Part shown: positions 15,035 through 25,197 of the stretch, piece after piece
How positions within the stretch are numbered: the stretch's first letter is position 1
Layout of the letters: every line of letters begins with the position of its first letter
Assembly (NCBI RefSeq): GCF_003944715.1
Contig: NZ_RWIT01000002.1
Coordinates: forward strand, 558,001 to 622,000
Length of the DNA stretch: 64,000 nucleotides
Reading direction: 5' to 3'
Origin: Hymenobacter rigui
Lineage (GTDB): Bacteria; Bacteroidota; Bacteroidia; Cytophagales; Hymenobacteraceae
Position numbers and translations under genes: made by a program
The notes under the pieces: generated by a model
Told to the model about the DNA's origin: nothing
The model's database searches: none
What the model saw: the letters and a program-made list of their open reading frames with translations, nothing else

Positions 15035-16528
15035 ATGATGTCTACCAAATCGGCAGCGGCCCTTGCAGGGTTGCTGGCGGCCGGCTCCTTATTGTCGGCC
15101 TGCTCCAAAGAAGAACTGGCCGCCCCAAGCGCGCCCAGTGCTCAGACTACTACCCAAAATGCCGTTGCTGTTAACGGCGTCATGCTGCAGGGCTTCTACT
15201 GGGATGTGCCCATCAGCAACACCCAGGGCACCTGGTGGCAGGTGCTGGGCTCGCGCGCTACCGAGTTCAACACGGCCGGTTTCACGGCGGTATGGCTGCC
15301 CCCGGCCTACAAAGGTGGCAGCGTGAACGACGTGGGCTACGGCGTGTATGACCGTTACGATTTGGGCGAGTTCAACCAAAAGGGCACCGTAGCTACCCGC
15401 TACGGCACTATTGCTCAGCTACAGGCTGCCATTACGGCCCTGCACGGCAAAGGCATTCAGGTGTACGAGGATATGGTGATGAACCACCTCAGCTGGGCCG
15501 ACGCCCAGGAGTTGGCCAATAACCAGTACACCGTGTACACCAAATTCAATTACCCCGGCCGCGGCAACACCTACAGCACCTACCGCTGGAGCTGGCCTAA
15601 CTTCACCGGCACGCAGCAGGCCCCCAACAACGGCTGGTACCAGTGGAAAAGCTGGGACTTCCAGCCCTACGCCAACAACGACGCCTACGACAACCTGCTT
15701 GGCTCCGAAATCCAGTACAACGGCAACACGGCCAACCAGAACGAGACCATCAGCTGGGGCAACTGGATTACCACCAAGCTGGGCCTGGACGGCTACCGCC
15801 TCGACGCCACCAAGCACATCTACACCCCCTACGTGAACCAGTGGCTGGATGCGGTGAAGGGCACCAGCGGCCGCTTTGCTGTGAGCGAGGCCTGGTTCCG
15901 CAACCTGCAGGACCTGAAAAACTATGCCGCCGCCACGGGCGGGCGCACCAGCCTGTTTGACGTACCCCTGCACTACACCTTCCAGGACATGAGCAACGGC
16001 AACGGGGCCTGGGACATGCGCGGGCTACAGTTTGCCGGCTTCACCGAGAGCAACCCCACCCTGTCAGTGAGCTTCGTGGATAACCACGATACCGACCAGA
16101 CCGGCGGTGCTTTGTATTCGCCGGTGGTGAACCTCAAGATGCTAGCGTATGCCTACATTCTGACGCGCGCCAACGGCTACCCCTGCGTATTTTACAAGGA
16201 CTACTACAACTACGGCCTCGGCTCGCAAATCAGCAAGCTGATGGCTATCCGCAAGGCTAATGCCTACGGCTCGGCGTTTGAGTACACCAGCGTAAACGAC
16301 ACCGACGTGTACGTGTACTCCCGTTCCGGCGACGCGACGCATAAAGGCCTGCTGCTGCTGCTGAATGACGGCAGCACCGCCCGCACCAAAGGCGTCACCA
16401 CGCCTTTTAAAAACGCCACCCTCACCGACAAAACCGGCAACCGCACCGGCACCGTGACCACCGACGCCAACGGCTTCGGCAACTTCCCGGTGAATGCCCG
16501 CAGCTACTCAACCTGGGTGCCCAACTAA
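15035..16528 (+). CDS. Secreted alpha-amylase, GH13 (lipoprotein)
   Basis: This 497-residue glycoside hydrolase family 13 enzyme cleaves internal alpha-1,4 bonds of starch or glycogen. The N-terminal lipoprotein signal ends LLSACSKEEL (Cys23), so it is likely anchored in the outer or inner membrane. The catalytic barrel begins at about residue 48 (GVMLQGFYWDVP) and shows VYEDMVMNHLSW, the nucleophile Asp in LDGYRLDATKH, the acid/base Glu in FAVSEAWF and the transition-state Asp in FVDNHDTDQ. A short beta-domain closes the protein, which has no carbohydrate-binding module. It resembles the liquefying-amylase subfamily (GH13_5-like). A second amylase, nearly identical in its core, follows after 128 bp. 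Confidence 0.95.
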   Translation: MMSTKSAAALAGLLAAGSLLSACSKEELAAPSAPSAQTTTQNAVAVNGVMLQGFYWDVPISNTQGTWWQVLGSRATEFNTAGFTAVWLPPAYKGGSVNDVGYGVYDRYDLGEFNQKGTVATRYGTIAQLQAAITALHGKGIQVYEDMVMNHLSWADAQELANNQYTVYTKFNYPGRGNTYSTYRWSWPNFTGTQQAPNNGWYQWKSWDFQPYANNDAYDNLLGSEIQYNGNTANQNETISWGNWITTKLGLDGYRLDATKHIYTPYVNQWLDAVKGTSGRFAVSEAWFRNLQDLKNYAAATGGRTSLFDVPLHYTFQDMSNGNGAWDMRGLQFAGFTESNPTLSVSFVDNHDTDQTGGALYSPVVNLKMLAYAYILTRANGYPCVFYKDYYNYGLGSQISKLMAIRKANAYGSAFEYTSVNDTDVYVYSRSGDATHKGLLLLLNDGSTARTKGVTTPFKNATLTDKTGNRTGTVTTDANGFGNFPVNARSYSTWVPN

Positions 16529-16555
16529 CGCTGACCTGACTTTCCTACCGTGTAT

Positions 16556-16603
16556 GCAGCCGGCGGGTAACCCGCTCGGGCCGCCGGCTGCTGCGCGCTT
16601 TTT
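16556..16603 (+). terminator. Terminator between the two amylase genes
   Basis: GCAGCCGGCGG and CCGCCGGCTGC form a perfect 11-bp stem, followed by TGCGCGCTTTTT. The second amylase may therefore need its own promoter, although none was recognised in the 53 bp that remain. Confidence 0.65.
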
Positions 16604-16656
16604 CGGTTCCGCCCCGCGCCGGGACGGGACTATCCCACAACCCAATTTCCTTTTTC

Positions 16657-18474
16657 ATGAAAAACCCCTTCGTAAAAGCCTCCCTGGCGGGGATGCTGGC
16701 CGCCGGTGCTTTGCTGTCGTCGTGCAGCAAGGAGGAGCTCCAACCCACCGCCGCCGCGCCCCGGGCGGCCATCTCTGGCCAGAATGCCGTGGCCGTCAAT
16801 GGCGTGATGATGCAGGCTTTCTACTGGGACGTGCCCATCACCAACACCCAGGGTACCTGGTGGCAAGTGCTGGGCTCCAAAGCCACGGAACTGAAAGCTG
16901 CTGGCATTACCGCCCTGTGGCTGCCTCCGGCCTACAAAGGTGGCAGCCAGAGCGACGTAGGCTACGGCGTGTATGACCGCTACGACTTGGGCGAGTTCAA
17001 CCAGAAGGGCACCGTGGCTACCCGCTACGGCACCATTGGGCAACTGCAAACTGCCATTGGCGCTTTGCACGGCCAGGGCATCCAGGTGTATGAGGATATG
17101 GTGATGAACCACCTCAGCTGGGCCGACGCCCAGGAAAACGTGAACGGCAACCTGGTGTACACGAAGTACAACTTCCCCGGCCGCGGCAACACCTACAGCG
17201 CCTACAAATGGGGTTTTGACAACTTCACGGGCACGCAGCAGGCGCCGAACAATGGCTGGTACCAGTGGAAAAGCTGGGACTTCCAGCCCTACGCCAACGG
17301 CGACGCCTACGATAACCTGCTCGGCTCCGAAATCCAGTACAACGGCAACACCAGCAACCAGACCGAAACCATCAACTGGGGCAACTGGATTACCACCAAG
17401 CTGGGCCTGGACGGCTACCGCCTCGACGCCACCAAGCACATTTACACCCCCTACGTGAATCAGTGGCTCGATGCGGTGAAGGGCACCAGCGGCCGCTTTG
17501 CTGTGAGCGAGGCTTGGTTTCGTAACCTGCAGGACCTGAAGAACTACGCCGCCGCCACGGGCGGGCGCACCAGCCTGTTCGACGTGCCGCTGCACTACAC
17601 CTTCCAGGACATGAGCAACGGCAACGGGGCTTGGGACATGCGCGGGCTGCAATTTGCTGGCTTCACCGAGAGCAACCCTACCCTGTCGGTGAGCTTCGTG
17701 GACAACCACGACACTGACCACCCCGGCGCACTGTACTCCCCCGTTACCAACCTCAAAATGCTGGCTTACGCCTACATTCTGACCCGCGCCAACGGCTACC
17801 CCTGCGTGTTCTACAAGGACTACTACAACTACGGCCTGGGTAACCAGATCAAAACCCTCATCGGCATCCGGCAGGCCAACGCCTACGGGGCCGCCTCAGA
17901 GTACACCGCCGCCAACGACGCCGACGTGTACGCCTACTCCCGCGCCGGTGATGCTACCCACGCTGGTCTGCTGATGCTGCTCAACGATGGTGGTTCGTCC
18001 CGCACGAAAACCATCACCACGCCCTTCAAAAACGCTACCCTCACCGACAAAACCGGCAATACCGGCGGCACCGTGACCACCGACGCCAATGGCACCGGCG
18101 TATTCCCGGTAAACGCCCGCAGCTACGCGGTGTGGGTACCCGGCAGCACCGGCGGCACCACGCCTCCTCCCACCGGCGGTACCACGGCCGTTTCGTTCAA
18201 CGTGACCTACAGCAACACGGTATCCGGCCAGGATGTGTACGTGGTGGGCAGCACGGCCCAGCTCGGCAGCTGGAACACGGCCAGCGCCATTAAGCTCAGC
18301 GGCGCTACCTACCCCGTGTGGAAAGGCACCGTGAACCTGACCAGCGGCACCGCCGTGCAGTACAAATACATTCGGAAAGATGCGGCCGGCAACGTGCTGT
18401 GGGAAGGCGGTGCCAACCGCGCCTTCACCCCCAGCGGCACCAGCCTGACGCGCACCGATACCTGGCAGAACTAG
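16657..18474 (+). CDS. Secreted alpha-amylase, GH13 with C-terminal CBM20
   Basis: This 605-residue lipoprotein (signal ending LLSSCSKEEL) has the same GH13 barrel as its upstream neighbour: Asp in LDGYRLDATKH, Glu in FAVSEAWF, Asp in FVDNHDTDH. A Gly/Thr/Pro linker (about 500-512, STGGTTPPPTGGTT) leads to a starch-binding module of family CBM20 (about 513-605), recognised by VVGSTAQLGSWNT, the conserved Trp sites and VLWEGGANRAF. The binding module suggests action on raw starch granules, whereas the shorter partner would suit soluble chains (inference). From about residue 240 to 355 the two proteins are almost or fully identical, which points to a recent tandem duplication or gene conversion. 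A terminator follows. Confidence 0.95.
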   Translation: MKNPFVKASLAGMLAAGALLSSCSKEELQPTAAAPRAAISGQNAVAVNGVMMQAFYWDVPITNTQGTWWQVLGSKATELKAAGITALWLPPAYKGGSQSDVGYGVYDRYDLGEFNQKGTVATRYGTIGQLQTAIGALHGQGIQVYEDMVMNHLSWADAQENVNGNLVYTKYNFPGRGNTYSAYKWGFDNFTGTQQAPNNGWYQWKSWDFQPYANGDAYDNLLGSEIQYNGNTSNQTETINWGNWITTKLGLDGYRLDATKHIYTPYVNQWLDAVKGTSGRFAVSEAWFRNLQDLKNYAAATGGRTSLFDVPLHYTFQDMSNGNGAWDMRGLQFAGFTESNPTLSVSFVDNHDTDHPGALYSPVTNLKMLAYAYILTRANGYPCVFYKDYYNYGLGNQIKTLIGIRQANAYGAASEYTAANDADVYAYSRAGDATHAGLLMLLNDGGSSRTKTITTPFKNATLTDKTGNTGGTVTTDANGTGVFPVNARSYAVWVPGSTGGTTPPPTGGTTAVSFNVTYSNTVSGQDVYVVGSTAQLGSWNTASAIKLSGATYPVWKGTVNLTSGTAVQYKYIRKDAAGNVLWEGGANRAFTPSGTSLTRTDTWQN

Positions 18475-18506
18475 CCAGTACCTCTTCACATGTGAGTGAA
18501 TCCCGA

Positions 18507-18538
18507 AAAGGGGCCGGCCGGTTGGTCGGCCCTTTTTT
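18507..18538 (+). terminator. Terminator after the second amylase gene
   Basis: GGGCCG (18511-18516) pairs with CGGCCC (18527-18532), followed by a run of six T. Confidence 0.75.
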
Positions 18539-18619
18539 GTGACAATATTTGCTGTGCAAACCCATGAGATTAAACATCAGACTAAACGTAGTCAAAGCAC
18601 ATAGTTTAGCATGCTGATT

Positions 18620-18642
18620 GTTTCGACTGCACTCAGCACGCT
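18620..18642. repeat. Possible dispersed intergenic repeat, copy 2
   Basis: TTCGACTGcaCTCAGCAcG matches the copy at 57-80 except at three positions. It lies in an AT-rich gene-free interval (18539-18718) in which I see nothing else. Confidence 0.35.
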
Positions 18643-18718
18643 AATTAAATGAAGTCATATTAGGCCGCCTGCAACAAATTATTCTTTCGTTTAACTCTTT
18701 CAAAGATTCGTTATTCTT

Positions 18719-19285
18719 ATGGACCTAATTGCGTTTTTCTATCATATCCGCACTCTACTAGCTCTTCTAGGTATCGTCGGTTTTATTGGCGTTTGGGTAA
18801 TTGGAGTGGCCAGTAAACTGGCCTCAGAAAGTGCCAGATACCTTTTTGACTCCCAGGCTTTTTGGGTACTCCTGACCATGTTGGGGGTCGGTATTGGCAC
18901 CATAGTTATCGGTGACAGTCTTGCTAAGAATTATCTGGTTGCGGGTTTCCGGCGCCATGCCCAATACGCTGCAACAACGGACCGCACACTGTGGGTAGAT
19001 GGTCAGCGGCGGGTAATGCCAGCCGCCTTTTTTGACGATTTGCAGCAGACGGCCCGCCCAGTAGCCGGACGCAGCACGTTCATAAGGGATAGAGCTATAA
19101 CCGTGGTATTTGGAACTGGTGCGCAACGGGATACCTTCCTGTTTGCCCACGACAACACAGACAGTTTACGCTACTGGATTATGTATCCACGCTCCCCTTA
19201 TTCGCTGGAAAACCCGATCCACCTGATCCGAACTAACTATCTATGGTTGGATTCTCTGAGCCGACGACAGAAAGACGAAAACTAA
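18719..19285 (+). CDS. Membrane-anchored protein, unknown function
   Basis: The product has 188 residues. Two hydrophobic helices (about 11-31 and 45-66) place the rest of the protein on one side of the membrane. The soluble part (67-188) contains alternating beta-like segments ([36 protein letters not shown]) and no motif that I recognise. GC content is lower than that of the neighbours. It overlaps the end of the convergent DUF3109 gene by 4 bp. No operon partner lies upstream. Confidence 0.6.
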   Translation: MDLIAFFYHIRTLLALLGIVGFIGVWVIGVASKLASESARYLFDSQAFWVLLTMLGVGIGTIVIGDSLAKNYLVAGFRRHAQYAATTDRTLWVDGQRRVMPAAFFDDLQQTARPVAGRSTFIRDRAITVVFGTGAQRDTFLFAHDNTDSLRYWIMYPRSPYSLENPIHLIRTNYLWLDSLSRRQKDEN

Positions 19286-19860
19286 ACCGATGGTGGGGTA
19301 TTCGTTTCAATCTCCGTCACCAGCTCCTGGTACCATGCTTCGCCGTACTTGCGAATGAGGGGGTCTTTCAGGAACTGGTACACGCGCACGCCCAGGTTGG
19401 CCCCGAAGGAGCAGGCGGGCGAGCAGATATTCCACCGGTCGTAGTTCAGGGCCTCGAAGCCGTCGTACTTAGTCACACGGATGGGGTACAGGTGGCAGCT
19501 GATGGGCTTTTTGAACGAGGTAGCCCCGGCCCGCCACGCATCCTCGATGCCGCACTTGAGGATGCCTTTCTCGTCGTAGAGGGCGTAGGCGCACTCCCGG
19601 TCGTTGATGGTGGTAGTGCTGTAGTCGCCTTCCCAGTCCTTGATGTAGAGGCCCTGCTGCTCGATGGCTTGGCGGCCGGCTTCGGTGAGGAACGGCTTGA
19701 TAGCCTCGTACTCCTGCTGCAGAATCTGCAGTTCTTCCTCCTCCAGGGGCGCACCCAGGTCGCCCTCCACGCAGCAGGCCCCCTTGCAGGCTTCGAGGTT
19801 ACAAACGAAGAAATTCTCCCGAACGTCGTCGGAAATGATGGTGTGCTGAATCTGAATCAT
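19282..19860 (-). CDS. DUF3109 family cysteine-rich protein
   Basis: The 192-residue protein belongs to the DUF3109 family, frequent in Bacteroidota and related to the putative zinc- or iron-chelating YkgJ-type domains. Its conserved cysteines are in [15 protein letters not shown] near the N-terminus, [20 protein letters not shown] and SCHLYPIRV in the middle, and [15 protein letters not shown] near the end; together they could bind a metal or an Fe-S cluster. No enzymatic activity is established for the family as far as I know. The gene has a promoter-like TATCTTTG at 19971-19978 and a leader with two interleaved inverted repeats. Its 3' end overlaps the convergent membrane-protein gene by 4 bp. 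Confidence 0.88.
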   Translation of the reverse strand: MIQIQHTIISDDVRENFFVCNLEACKGACCVEGDLGAPLEEEELQILQQEYEAIKPFLTEAGRQAIEQQGLYIKDWEGDYSTTTINDRECAYALYDEKGILKCGIEDAWRAGATSFKKPISCHLYPIRVTKYDGFEALNYDRWNICSPACSFGANLGVRVYQFLKDPLIRKYGEAWYQELVTEIETNTPPSV

Positions 19861-19872
19861 GGCGTTTTCGCT

Positions 19873-19965
19873 CGCAGTGTCTCGGGGGTGGGATACGCAG
19901 GGTTTCGCGGTGGCCGTTCACTGCGAGACACTGCGCCTTCCACTGCGCACCACTGCGCGAAACCC
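19873..19965 (-). repeat. Interleaved inverted repeats in the DUF3109 leader
   Basis: CGCAGTGTCTCG (19873-19884) pairs perfectly with CGAGACACTGCG (19924-19935), and GGGTTTCGCG (19900-19909) pairs perfectly with CGCGAAACCC (19956-19965). The pairs cross each other, so both can form together only as a pseudoknot; otherwise they compete. CACTGCG occurs four times in 19918-19957. The start-proximal arm ends 12 nt before the start codon at 19860. Confidence 0.65.
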
Positions 19966-19970
19966 GACCG

Positions 19971-19978
19971 CAAAGATA
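19971..19978 (-). promoter_or_regulatory. Promoter -7 element TATCTTTG for the DUF3109 gene
   Basis: Exact match to TAnnTTTG on the minus strand, just downstream of the glycosyltransferase stop codon and 110 bp before the DUF3109 start. The leader between them carries the interleaved repeats. Confidence 0.5.
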
Positions 19979-19983
19979 CCGAA

Positions 19984-21138
19984 TTACCCCGCCACTGTTC
20001 GCAACACCTGCTCCGTCAGCTCGCACTGCCGGTGGTGCGAGTACGTGGCCAGAGCCTCCGCCTGCCCCGCCGCTCCCAGCCGCTCGGCCAGCCCCGGCTC
20101 GGTAAGCAGCCGTTCGATGCAGGCGGCAAACGAATCGGGGTTGCGCAGCTCGAACAGCAGGCCGGTACGGTTGTCGTCGAGCAGTTCCCGGGTGCCGCCG
20201 GCGGCCGCGCCCACCACCGGCCGGCCCGCCGCCAGGGCTTCAATGGTCACCATGCCGTAGGTTTCGTTGACGGAGGCGGTTACCGAAATATCCAGGGCGC
20301 GGTAGGCCACTTCGGGCTGGGGCGTGAAGCCGCGCAGGTGCACCACCTCCGCAAGGCCCAGCTCCTGGATGCGGCCCAGCAGCGCGTCGTAGTAGGCAGT
20401 GCCTTCGTTGCGGGTAGGCTCGCCCACCAGCAGCAGGTGCAGCTGCGGGAACCGGGGCCGCAGCCGGGCCAGCGCCTCCACCACAAAATCCTGGCCCTTG
20501 CCGTCGTCAAACCGCCCGATGAGGCCCAGCAGCACGGCCCCGGCGGGCAGCACCAGCTGCAGCCGATGGCGGGCCGCGGCGGTGGTCAGCTGGGCATCCG
20601 TGAACTTGTCCAGCTCCACGCCCAGCGGCACCACGTGCAGCTTTTCGGGAGCCAGCCGGGTTTTCTCCAGCACCTGCCGGGCTAGGCCGGGTAACGGCGA
20701 CAACCACGCCGCCAACGCGTTGTAGCGCAGCGTGTGCACCACGCCGCGCTTGGCCAGCCCCAGCTGCATGTGCTGCTGGTACACCAGCGGCATACCGGGG
20801 CGGAACAGCCGTTTGGCCAGCACGGCCACGCCCAGATCGGCGTTGCGGGTGATGAGGATGGCCCGAGCGCCGAACTGCGCCCACACCCCGGCCAGCCGGC
20901 GGGCGGCGGGTACGTCCAAAGCTTTCCAAGGGTTGTGGAAGGGCACTACGGGCAGGCCCAGCTCGGCGGCGCGGGCGGCCAGCGGGGAGCCGGCGCGGGC
21001 GACGACCTGCACCGGCCAGCCCCGCTGCTGCATCCAGCCGGCAAACCGGGCCGTATTCAGCTCCAGCCCGCCCCAGCTGTCCGACAAGCACAAAATGGAC
21101 AGCGGAAACACGGCGGCGGGTGGGGTAACGGAGTTCAT
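19984..21138 (-). CDS. Glycosyltransferase, GT4 family (GT-B fold)
   Basis: The ATG at 21138 gives 384 residues. The N-terminal half starts with ILCLSDSWGGLELNTARFAGWM, the glycine-rich acceptor-side loop of GT-B enzymes. The C-terminal half contains LLGLIGRFDDGKGQDFVVEAL, VHLRGFTPQPEVAYRALDI and the nucleotide-sugar site SVNETYGMVTIEALAAGRPVVGAAAGGTRE, which carries the E-x7-E pair typical of family 4. Donor and acceptor cannot be inferred; roles in lipopolysaccharide or exopolysaccharide synthesis are common for the family. It is not in a visible polysaccharide cluster. A long hairpin (21153-21195) lies 14 bp before the start. Confidence 0.88.
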   Translation of the reverse strand: MNSVTPPAAVFPLSILCLSDSWGGLELNTARFAGWMQQRGWPVQVVARAGSPLAARAAELGLPVVPFHNPWKALDVPAARRLAGVWAQFGARAILITRNADLGVAVLAKRLFRPGMPLVYQQHMQLGLAKRGVVHTLRYNALAAWLSPLPGLARQVLEKTRLAPEKLHVVPLGVELDKFTDAQLTTAAARHRLQLVLPAGAVLLGLIGRFDDGKGQDFVVEALARLRPRFPQLHLLLVGEPTRNEGTAYYDALLGRIQELGLAEVVHLRGFTPQPEVAYRALDISVTASVNETYGMVTIEALAAGRPVVGAAAGGTRELLDDNRTGLLFELRNPDSFAACIERLLTEPGLAERLGAAGQAEALATYSHHRQCELTEQVLRTVAG

Positions 21139-21152
21139 GGGGCGAAGATACG

Positions 21153-21195
21153 GCCGTTCCGGTCCGACGGCTTTCAGCCGCCGGACCGGAACGGC
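21153..21195 (-). other. Long hairpin just upstream of the glycosyltransferase gene
   Basis: A stem of about 20 bp with one mismatch (GCCGTTCCGGTCCG and CGGCT pairing with AGCCG and CGGACCGGAACGGC) has a 3-nt loop. On the minus strand it is followed by CGTATCTTCGCCCC and the ATG. It lacks a T run. It may protect or terminate an upstream transcript; TATCTTCG is one base from a -7 element, which would make the gene almost leaderless. Confidence 0.45.
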
Positions 21196-21309
21196 TACCT
21201 GCTTAAAACCAGTTGATTTTGGCTGGATAAGACTTCCTCCGTATATAAAAACAATGGTTTCGGAGCAGGTAGGCGGCAGAGCTGCCAAGTGTAAACAATC
21301 ATATTTATA

Positions 21310-21615
21310 TCAGCGCCTAAAGAGCATCTGAAATAATAACCAAATCAACCCCAGTATAACGCATTGACCTATTGCAAAGCCTAACGCTATTTTGTAGCGC
21401 GGCCATATTATAGTAGTCAAAGCACTAATCAACATCAATACTACTCCTAATGCTAACCATAATGCCCCCAATATCATTGGATAGCCTGGAGTATGATCAA
21501 CGCCCATTGGCCCGAACTGCGCTAGTAATGCACAACTTACTATTGCCGACACATAATAACCGATACTGAATAATAGACCAGTTCCTGTGCGGTTAACCCA
21601 AGGCAAATACCTCAT
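21310..21615 (-). CDS. Small three-helix membrane protein, unknown
   Basis: The 101-residue protein has three predicted membrane helices (about 12-34, 48-68 and 76-97), short loops and the end MLFRR. I recognise no family. The coding sequence is strikingly AT-rich for this genome, with many A- or T-ending codons, which suggests recent acquisition or weak selection. A 40-codon frame (21643-21765) lies 27 bp upstream on the same strand and may be cotranscribed. Confidence 0.55.
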   Translation of the reverse strand: MRYLPWVNRTGTGLLFSIGYYVSAIVSCALLAQFGPMGVDHTPGYPMILGALWLALGVVLMLISALTTIIWPRYKIALGFAIGQCVILGLIWLLFQMLFRR

Positions 21616-21642
21616 TGGAGCAATAGGGGTTGTTTATAGGTA

Positions 21643-21765
21643 TCAAGCACCCAAAGCTACGGTTAGTCCAAAGCTTATGCCCAACCCCAGCGCGTAATGC
21701 GCGGCGGTGGCAACGAATCCATGCGTGATGGGGTTGTTCCAGGATAGTTTGTCGGCCGAGGTCAT
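21643..21765 (-). CDS. Possible 40-residue small hydrophobic protein
   Basis: ATG at 21765 opens 40 codons: MTSADKLSWNNPITHGFVAT followed by AAHYALGLGISFGLTVALGA, then TGA. The second half is one hydrophobic helix, as in many small membrane proteins. It lies 27 bp upstream of the 101-residue membrane protein gene. There is no recognised family and it is short enough to be chance, but amphipathic order and spacing favour translation. Confidence 0.35.
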   Translation of the reverse strand: MTSADKLSWNNPITHGFVATAAHYALGLGISFGLTVALGA

Positions 21766-21839
21766 GCTGGGAGTATGGATAAATAACGGAGTTAACTTAA
21801 CTCTCCCTGCTCACATTTCCTTCCCCCACCCCAAAGCCG

Positions 21840-21847
21840 TACCTTTG
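21840..21847 (+). promoter_or_regulatory. Promoter -7 element TACCTTTG for the helicase gene
   Basis: Exact match to TAnnTTTG, 44 bp before the helicase start codon. The -33 region has only a weak TTTC. Confidence 0.5.
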
Positions 21848-21891
21848 CTAACAAGCCAAAAAGCTTAGTTTCCGATTCTGACTGATTACGC

Positions 21892-24153
<2,262 letters not shown>

Positions 24154-24250
24154 GCCGTACAGGAAACGGGAGCAACTCGCTTCCTCCGGCTTTTCCCGTA
24201 CTTTTAGAAGAGCCGCTGCCGTACGTGCAGCGCCCTATTTTTCTTTTCCG

Positions 24251-24315
24251 AACCTTGCCCGGCTGGGTCTTGTCCAAAGCAAGATGCTAACGGGGCAAGG
24301 TTTGGCGTATATTTG
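24251..24315 (+). promoter_or_regulatory. Promoter -7 TATATTTG and inverted repeat before the DUF4290 gene
   Basis: TATATTTG (24308-24315) matches TAnnTTTG exactly, 22 bp before the start codon at 24337. AACCTTGCCC (24251-24260) and GGGCAAGGTT (24294-24303) form a perfect 10-bp inverted repeat just upstream, either an operator or the end of the helicase transcript. Confidence 0.5.
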
Positions 24316-24336
24316 ACCCTCCGAATACCATTCCTG

Positions 24337-25068
24337 ATGACCTTACCTTCTCTTCATAAACACGAGCTGCTCCAGCGCGAATACGGCCAGAGCACCTTTC
24401 AACTGGTGCAGCAGCTGCGCGATGTGGAAGACCGCACTGAGCGGACCCGCCGCGCCCAGCTGATCGTGCAGATGATTTTCCGCATTCAGCCCAGCCTGCG
24501 CGACCAGCCCGATGGCCAGCAGAAAGTATGGAACCACCTCTACGAAATGGCCGATGGCGAGCTGGACGTGGACTCCCCGTTCCCGCTGGTTGCCCCGGCC
24601 GACCGCAAGGCCCCGGCCCGCGTAACCTATCCCAGCAAAGGCCCCAAGTTCCGGGCCTACGGCCGGGCCGTGGAGCAGCTGGTGGAACAGGCCCTCACCC
24701 TGGAAGACCCCACGGAGCGGGAGCAGGCTACCATCGTTATTGGCCGTACCATGAAGTTCCTGTACCGTTCCCACAACAAGGAAAACGCCAAGGACGTCAC
24801 CATCCTCAAGCATCTGAAGGAGCTGTCGGGCGGGCAGCTCACGCTGGATCCGGCGCAGGTGGATGCCCAGAACCTGTTCGAGTTTTCGACCCAGCCGGCT
24901 ACCGGCACGCGTACTACGCCGTTCATCGTGCCCCAGCCCCGCCAAGAGCGTTCTGACCGCTCAGACCGCAGCAGCTCCGACCGCCGGGGCGGTAACAACA
25001 ACCGCCGCGACAAGCAGCGCCGGGGTGGCAAGAAAAACCGCCAGGAACCCCAGCAGCCCCCGCAGTAA
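24337..25068 (+). CDS. DUF4290 protein with basic, Arg/Gly/Gln-rich tail
   Basis: The ATG at 24337 (MTLPSLHKHELLQREYGQST) gives 243 residues. Residues 1-190 match the Bacteroidota-specific DUF4290 family (REYGQSTFQLVQQLRDVEDRTERTRRAQLIVQMI; TIVIGRTMKFLYRSHNKENAKD), which is helical and of unknown function. The tail from about residue 205 is low in complexity (RSDRSDRSSSDRRGGNNNRR and more), strongly basic and resembles RNA-binding RG-rich tails. The gene lies upstream of murA, as is often seen for this family, though that recollection is only moderately firm. The function remains unknown. Confidence 0.85.
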   Translation: MTLPSLHKHELLQREYGQSTFQLVQQLRDVEDRTERTRRAQLIVQMIFRIQPSLRDQPDGQQKVWNHLYEMADGELDVDSPFPLVAPADRKAPARVTYPSKGPKFRAYGRAVEQLVEQALTLEDPTEREQATIVIGRTMKFLYRSHNKENAKDVTILKHLKELSGGQLTLDPAQVDAQNLFEFSTQPATGTRTTPFIVPQPRQERSDRSDRSSSDRRGGNNNRRDKQRRGGKKNRQEPQQPPQ

Positions 25069-25069
25069 C

Positions 25070-25077
25070 TATCTTTG
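25070..25077 (+). promoter_or_regulatory. Promoter -7 element TATCTTTG for murA
   Basis: Exact match to TAnnTTTG, directly after the DUF4290 stop codon and 121 bp before the murA start. The leader that follows carries complementary arms. Confidence 0.5.
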
Positions 25078-25079
25078 CA

Positions 25080-25190
25080 GGAGCTAGAAGCTAGAAGCCA
25101 GGAGTTTGGAAGATTATGCAGCAGGTCAGTGTTTGATTGCCTTTTCTTCATCCATTCCTTCTTAGCTCCTGACTCCTAGCTCCTAACTCC
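25080..25190 (+). repeat. Complementary arms in the murA leader
   Basis: The arm at 25080-25106 (words GGAGCTAGAAGCTAGAAG) and the arm at 25164-25190 (AGCTCCTGACTCCTAGCTCC...) are complementary at 22 of 27 positions around a 57-nt middle. The second arm ends 7 nt before the murA start codon, so pairing would sequester the translation start region. Confidence 0.6.
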
Positions 25191-25197
25191 TCCAAGA

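Noticed and set aside
15035-18474. A polysaccharide utilization locus around the amylases
   Set aside because: There is no SusC/SusD pair, no linked sugar regulator and no further glycosidase; the two amylases stand alone.
24313-24336. Upstream TTG start for the DUF4290 gene
   Set aside because: It would lie inside the TATATTTG promoter element, and the ATG at 24337 gives the normal start of the family.
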